From the NCBI GenBank assembly GCA_965214795.1, contig OZ243976.1, positions 4,836,001 through 4,900,000 on the forward strand: DNA of 64,000 nt, given 5' to 3'. Under the pieces are notes generated by a model, which saw nothing but the letters and a program-made list of their open reading frames with translations, was not told the origin of the DNA and did no database searches. Below are positions 60,796 through 64,000 of the stretch, piece by piece. This DNA is from JAJDXW01 sp965214795. GTDB lineage: Bacteria > Pseudomonadota > Gammaproteobacteria > HK1. The stretch's first letter is position 1. Each line of letters opens with the position of its first letter. The translations under genes were made by a program, and so were the position numbers.

Positions 60796-61860
60796 TCAGC
60801 CTTCCAGCGCGTCCTCCACCGCCCGGCCGAGGTCGACCGTTCCCGCCCGACCGCCGAGGTCCGGGGTCCGGGGTCCGCCCCCGTCCAGCACCGCCTCTAT
60901 GGCGGCCACGATGTCGGCCGCGGCCCGCGGATGGCCGAGGTGGTCGAGCAGCATCGCCCCCGACCAGATCTGCCCGATGGGGTTGGCGATGCCCCGCCCC
61001 GCGATGTCGGGGGCGGAGCCGTGCACGGGCTCGAACATCGACGGGAACTCCCGCTCCGGATTGATGTTCGCGGACGGGGCGATGCCGATGGTGCCCGCGA
61101 TGGCGGGACCGAGGTCGGACAGGATGTCGCCGAAGAGGTTGCTCCCCACCACCACGTCGAACCAGTCCGGATGGAGGACGAAGTTCGCGGCGAGGATATC
61201 GACGTGGTACCGGGACGTGCGCACGTCCGCGTATCGCCCCGCCATCGCCTCGAAGCGCTCGTCCCAGTACGGCATGGTGTGGATGATGCCGTTCGACTTC
61301 GTCGCCGAGGTAAGGTGCTTCTCCTCGCGCGAACGGGCGAGCTCGAAGGCGTACTCGAGCACCCGGTCCACCCCCTGGCGGGTGAAGACGCTCTCCTGCA
61401 TGACCATCTCGTGGTCGGTGCCCTCGTAGAGGCGGCCCCCGATCTCGGAGTACTCCCCTTCGTTGTTCTCGCGCACGACGTAGAAGTCGATGTCTTCCGG
61501 GCCCCGGCCGCGAAGCGGCGACACCATCCCCGCGAGCACCCGGACCGGCCGCAGGTTGACGTACTGGCGGAACCGGCGGCGGATCGGAATGAGGAGGCCC
61601 CAGAGCGACACGTGGTCGGGGACCCCGGGGAACCCCACCGCGCCGAGGAAGATCGCGTCGAACCCGGCGAGGCGGTCGAGGCCGTCGGGGGGCATCATCC
61701 AGCCCTCGGTCCGGTACGTCTCGCAGCTCCACGGGAACTGCTCCCAGGCGAGGTCGATTCCGTGGCGGCGGGCCGCGGCCTCGACCACCCGGACCCCCTC
61801 CGGCACGACTTCCCGGCCGATCCCGTCTCCGGGGATCACGGCGATCCGATAGCGACTCAT
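60796..61860 (-). CDS. Tartrate / D-malate dehydrogenase (isopropylmalate dehydrogenase family)
   Basis: 354 residues. Beta-decarboxylating dehydrogenase motifs: AVIPGDGIGREVVPEG, LRPVRVLAG, VVRENNEGEYSEIGG, TSATKSNGI, VVGSNLFGDILSDLGPAIAG and FEPVHGSAPDIAGRGIANP. The sequence NNEGEYS and WEQFPWSCETY fit tartrate/D-malate dehydrogenase (DmlA/TtuC) better than LeuB. It decarboxylates D-malate to pyruvate, or acts on tartrate; substrate inferred. Monocistronic by context. Confidence 0.85.
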   Translation of the reverse strand: MSRYRIAVIPGDGIGREVVPEGVRVVEAAARRHGIDLAWEQFPWSCETYRTEGWMMPPDGLDRLAGFDAIFLGAVGFPGVPDHVSLWGLLIPIRRRFRQYVNLRPVRVLAGMVSPLRGRGPEDIDFYVVRENNEGEYSEIGGRLYEGTDHEMVMQESVFTRQGVDRVLEYAFELARSREEKHLTSATKSNGIIHTMPYWDERFEAMAGRYADVRTSRYHVDILAANFVLHPDWFDVVVGSNLFGDILSDLGPAIAGTIGIAPSANINPEREFPSMFEPVHGSAPDIAGRGIANPIGQIWSGAMLLDHLGHPRAAADIVAAIEAVLDGGGPRTPDLGGRAGTVDLGRAVEDALEG

Positions 61861-62111
61861 GTTCGGTGGCCTCGCTTTGCGGCAGGGTTCCGGCCGGCCA
61901 AGTCGCGCCCCCTTCCCCCCGGGGTCGAGGCCTCGCGGCACGGCGGCTCTCCGGGTCGGCGCCTCTCGAGCCCGGCGCCTCGGAGGTCCGGCCGGCCCCC
62001 GGGGCCCCGCAACGCAACGCGGTTGGTCGCCGGAAACCGGAATGATAGACTCTGCGCCCGCTTTACTCATCCTTTTCATCCTTTGCGAGACCGCCCGAAC
62101 CGACACGCGGC

Positions 62112-63287
62112 ATGAGCGGCCGACTCAAGATCGCCATCACCAGGGAACGGCGGGAAGACGAACCCCGCGTAGCCGCTACTCCCGAGACCGTCGCCAAGCT
62201 GCTCCGCACCGCGGAGGGGGTGACGGCGTGCGTCGAGCGCGGCGCCGGCGAGGGAGCCGGGATCACGGACTCCGAGTACGAGGCGGCCGGCGCGAGCGTG
62301 CTGCCCGAGGCGGCCGCGGTTCTCGACGAAGCGGCGGTCCAGCTCGCGGTCCGGGCTCCGCCGGACGAGGCGATCCCCCACCTTCCGCGCGAGGCGGTGC
62401 TGGTGGGGATGCTGGACCCCTACCGGCTGAACGGCCTGCTCGAAACCTACGCGGGCGCCGGACTCACGACCTTCTCCCTGGAGCTGCTCCCGCGTGTGAC
62501 CCGCGCCCAGGCGATGGACGTGCTCTCGTCGCAGTCGAACCTCGCGGGATACAAGGCGGTCATCGACGCGGCGGCCGAGTTCGAGCGGGCCATGCCGCTC
62601 ATGATGACCGCCGCGGGCACCGTGCCCCCCGCGCGGGTGCTCGTGATGGGGGCCGGGGTGGCCGGGCTCCAGGCCATCGCCACCGCGCGCCGACTCGGCG
62701 CCATCGTGAGCGCCACCGATGTCCGGCCGGCCGCGCGCGAGCAGGTGGAGAGCCTCGGTGCGACCTTCATCGGGATCGACAGCCCGGAGGCGGAGAACGC
62801 GGAGACCGAGGGCGGCTACGCGCGCGAGATGAGCGAGGGCTACCGGCGCCGGCAGTCCGAGCTGTTCGCCACGGAGCTCAGGCGCCAGGACATCGTCATC
62901 GGCACCGCCCTGGTGCCGGGCCGGCCCGCCCCCCGTCTCATCGACGCGGGCATGGTCGCAACCATGCGCAAGGGCTCGGTGATCGTCGACCTCGCGGCCG
63001 AGCACGGCGGAAACTGCGAGCTGTCGCGGCCCGGCGAGCGGGTAACCGCGCACGGGGTGACCATCCTCGCGCACCGCAACGTGCCGGGCCGTCTCGCGGC
63101 GAGCGCGAGCGCCCTCTACGCCCGCAACCTCCTCGCATTCCTCACCCCTCTCATCGGCGCCGACGGCCTGCGCTTCGACTGGGACGACGAGATCCTCGCC
63201 GCGACCGTCCTGACCCGCGACGGGGCGGTGGTGCACCCCCGGTTCCGATCCTCGCCCTGCGGCGAAACGGCCGGCGGAAGCGGCTGA
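62112..63287 (+). CDS. pntAA: NAD(P) transhydrogenase subunit alpha, part 1 (domain I)
   Basis: 391 residues. NAD(H)-binding domain I: KIAITRERREDEPRVAATPE, SSQSNLAGYKAVIDAA, VLVMGAGVAGLQAIATARRLGAIVSATDVR and EHGGNCELS are typical. It is the soluble part of the proton-translocating transhydrogenase. The alpha subunit is split in two, as in Rhodospirillum and many other proteobacteria. The gap 61861-62111 upstream should hold its promoter. Confidence 0.95.
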   Translation: MSGRLKIAITRERREDEPRVAATPETVAKLLRTAEGVTACVERGAGEGAGITDSEYEAAGASVLPEAAAVLDEAAVQLAVRAPPDEAIPHLPREAVLVGMLDPYRLNGLLETYAGAGLTTFSLELLPRVTRAQAMDVLSSQSNLAGYKAVIDAAAEFERAMPLMMTAAGTVPPARVLVMGAGVAGLQAIATARRLGAIVSATDVRPAAREQVESLGATFIGIDSPEAENAETEGGYAREMSEGYRRRQSELFATELRRQDIVIGTALVPGRPAPRLIDAGMVATMRKGSVIVDLAAEHGGNCELSRPGERVTAHGVTILAHRNVPGRLAASASALYARNLLAFLTPLIGADGLRFDWDDEILAATVLTRDGAVVHPRFRSSPCGETAGGSG

Positions 63288-63670
63288 TGGCGGACCCCGG
63301 AACCGCCGGCGCGGCCACCGCCGCCGCCGAAGCCGCCGCCGCGCTCGCCGCGCCCGAGATCGACCCCTTCGTATTCCGCCTCGCCATCTTCGTTCTCGCC
63401 ATCTTCGTCGGGTACTACGTGGTGTGGAGCGTGACCCCCGCCCTGCACACCCCGCTGATGTCGGTCACCAACGCGGTCTCCTCGGTGATCGTGGTGGGAG
63501 CATTGCTCGCGGTCGGCGTGGAGGCGGCGGCCAGCGCCGGAGTGGCGGCCAAGGCCCTCGGCTTCATCGCCCTCGTCCTCGCCTCGGTGAACATCTTCGG
63601 AGGCTTCCTGGTCACCCAGCGCATGCTGGCGATGTACCGGCGCCAGGACCGCACGGACCCGCGTCGATGA
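63287..63670 (+). CDS. pntAB: NAD(P) transhydrogenase subunit alpha, part 2 (membrane part)
   Basis: 127 residues with three to four membrane helices. The IFVLAIFVGYYVVWSVTPALHTPLMSVTNA and NIFGGFLVTQRMLAMY segments identify it. An Ala-rich N-terminal stretch precedes the first helix. ATG overlaps the pntAA stop by one base (TGATG). Confidence 0.95.
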   Translation: MADPGTAGAATAAAEAAAALAAPEIDPFVFRLAIFVLAIFVGYYVVWSVTPALHTPLMSVTNAVSSVIVVGALLAVGVEAAASAGVAAKALGFIALVLASVNIFGGFLVTQRMLAMYRRQDRTDPRR

Positions 63671-64000
63671 CGCCGAGCCTGGCCGCGCTCGCATACCTCG
63701 TCTCCGGGATCCTGTTCATCCTCACCCTGCGGGGGCTCTCGTCCCCGGCCACGTCGCGGCGCGGAAACCTGCTCGGCATGGCCGGAATGGCGATCGCGAT
63801 CGCGACCACCCTCAGCGTGACCGGGGTCGCGGACCTCGCCACCGCCCTCCTCATCCTGCTCGGGATCGGCATCGGCGGGTCGATCGGCGCGTTCGCCGCG
63901 CGGCGCATCGCGATGACCGCGATGCCGCAGCTCGTGGCCGCCTTCCACAGCCTCGTCGGCCTCGCGGCGGTGCTGGTGGCGGCGGCGGCGCTCTACGCAC
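63667..64000 (+). CDS. pntB: NAD(P) transhydrogenase subunit beta (partial, runs off the window)
   Basis: First 111 residues only. LAYLVSGILFILTLRGLSSP, then TSRRGNLLGMAGMAIAIATTL and MPQLVAAFHSLVGLAAV, are the start of the membrane domain. The ATG overlaps the pntAB stop by 4 bp (ATGA). The NADP-binding domain lies beyond the window. Confidence 0.95.
   Translation, partial: MTPSLAALAYLVSGILFILTLRGLSSPATSRRGNLLGMAGMAIAIATTLSVTGVADLATALLILLGIGIGGSIGAFAARRIAMTAMPQLVAAFHSLVGLAAVLVAAAALYA

Noticed and set aside
57314..62017. Very long open frame suggesting a fusion from the dehydrogenase region through zapE to the EF-G-like gene
   Set aside because: Only the last 680 codons match a protein; the rest is out-of-frame reading of zapE and the dehydrogenase genes.

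Overview
The window is about 70% GC and carries a dense set of gammaproteobacterial housekeeping genes in typical gammaproteobacterial neighbourhoods: miaA-hfq-hflX-hflK-hflC-hisZ-purA, purM-DUF2066-hda, trmJ divergent from suhB, bamD divergent from rluD-pgeF, and mreBCD-mrdA-rodA-mltB-rlpA-dacA-lipB-nagZ. Together with Hda, ZapE, an E. coli-type MutL lacking the endonuclease metal motif, a split PntA and GatCAB, this suggests a deep-branching or purple-sulfur-like (Chromatiales-type) gammaproteobacterium. The genus cannot be named from this sequence. No rRNA, tRNA, CRISPR array, prophage or complete insertion sequence was seen.

Layout. 1-3.2 kb: a GST, then an AAA ATPase with a PIN-like partner that is broken by one stop codon. 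3.2-7.1 kb: a CpxP/Spy-like periplasmic protein with a response regulator and sensor kinase (envelope stress), plus a PGPGW membrane protein. 7.5-8.5 kb: argF. 8.9-26.7 kb: an 18-kb run on the minus strand with ilvI-ilvH-ilvC, pssA, udg, rimI, an exonuclease, rlmD, mutL, miaA, hfq, hflX, hflK, hflC, a DUF2065 gene, hisZ and purA; many of its genes are coupled by GTGA/ATGA stop-start overlaps. 26.9-34.6 kb: proS, hda, DUF2066, purM-purN, trmJ and suhB. 34.6-37 kb: an accessory patch with an Rpn/YhgA-type nuclease whose tail is tandemly duplicated, and a lone type IV pilin. 37-43 kb: PII, bamD, rluD, pgeF, prepilin peptidase, an HNH nuclease and a frameshifted CoA-transferase gene. 43-53.7 kb: the cell-shape and lateral-wall synthesis cluster, all on the minus strand. 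53.9-57.2 kb: gatCAB. 57.3-61.9 kb: an EF-G-like GTPase, zapE and a tartrate/D-malate dehydrogenase. 62.1-64 kb: pntAA-pntAB-pntB, running off the end.

The most distinctive content is repetitive. (i) A 132-bp non-autonomous element (family A) occurs four times with 17-bp terminal inverted repeats; every copy has an exact or near-exact 9-bp target duplication. (ii) A family of about 230-330 bp (B) sits in gaps between genes, and one end of it encodes part of the MltB signal-peptide region. (iii) Two further dispersed repeats (C about 108 bp, D about 165 bp) interrupt gaps that are normally short, such as hflX-hflK and trmJ-suhB. (iv) Short tandem repeats, mostly of 9 or 12 bp, are scattered in gaps and also in frame inside core enzymes. 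They give a collagen-like Gly-Pro-Pro run in MiaA, Gly-Ala-Pro in MutL, a Gly-Ser-Thr-Arg run in NagZ, and smaller ones in Udg, ProS and an exonuclease. Other oddities are an Hfq missing several canonical RNA-contact residues and two broken genes. Start codons are assigned by family alignment and stop-start coupling; those marked uncertain should be treated so.
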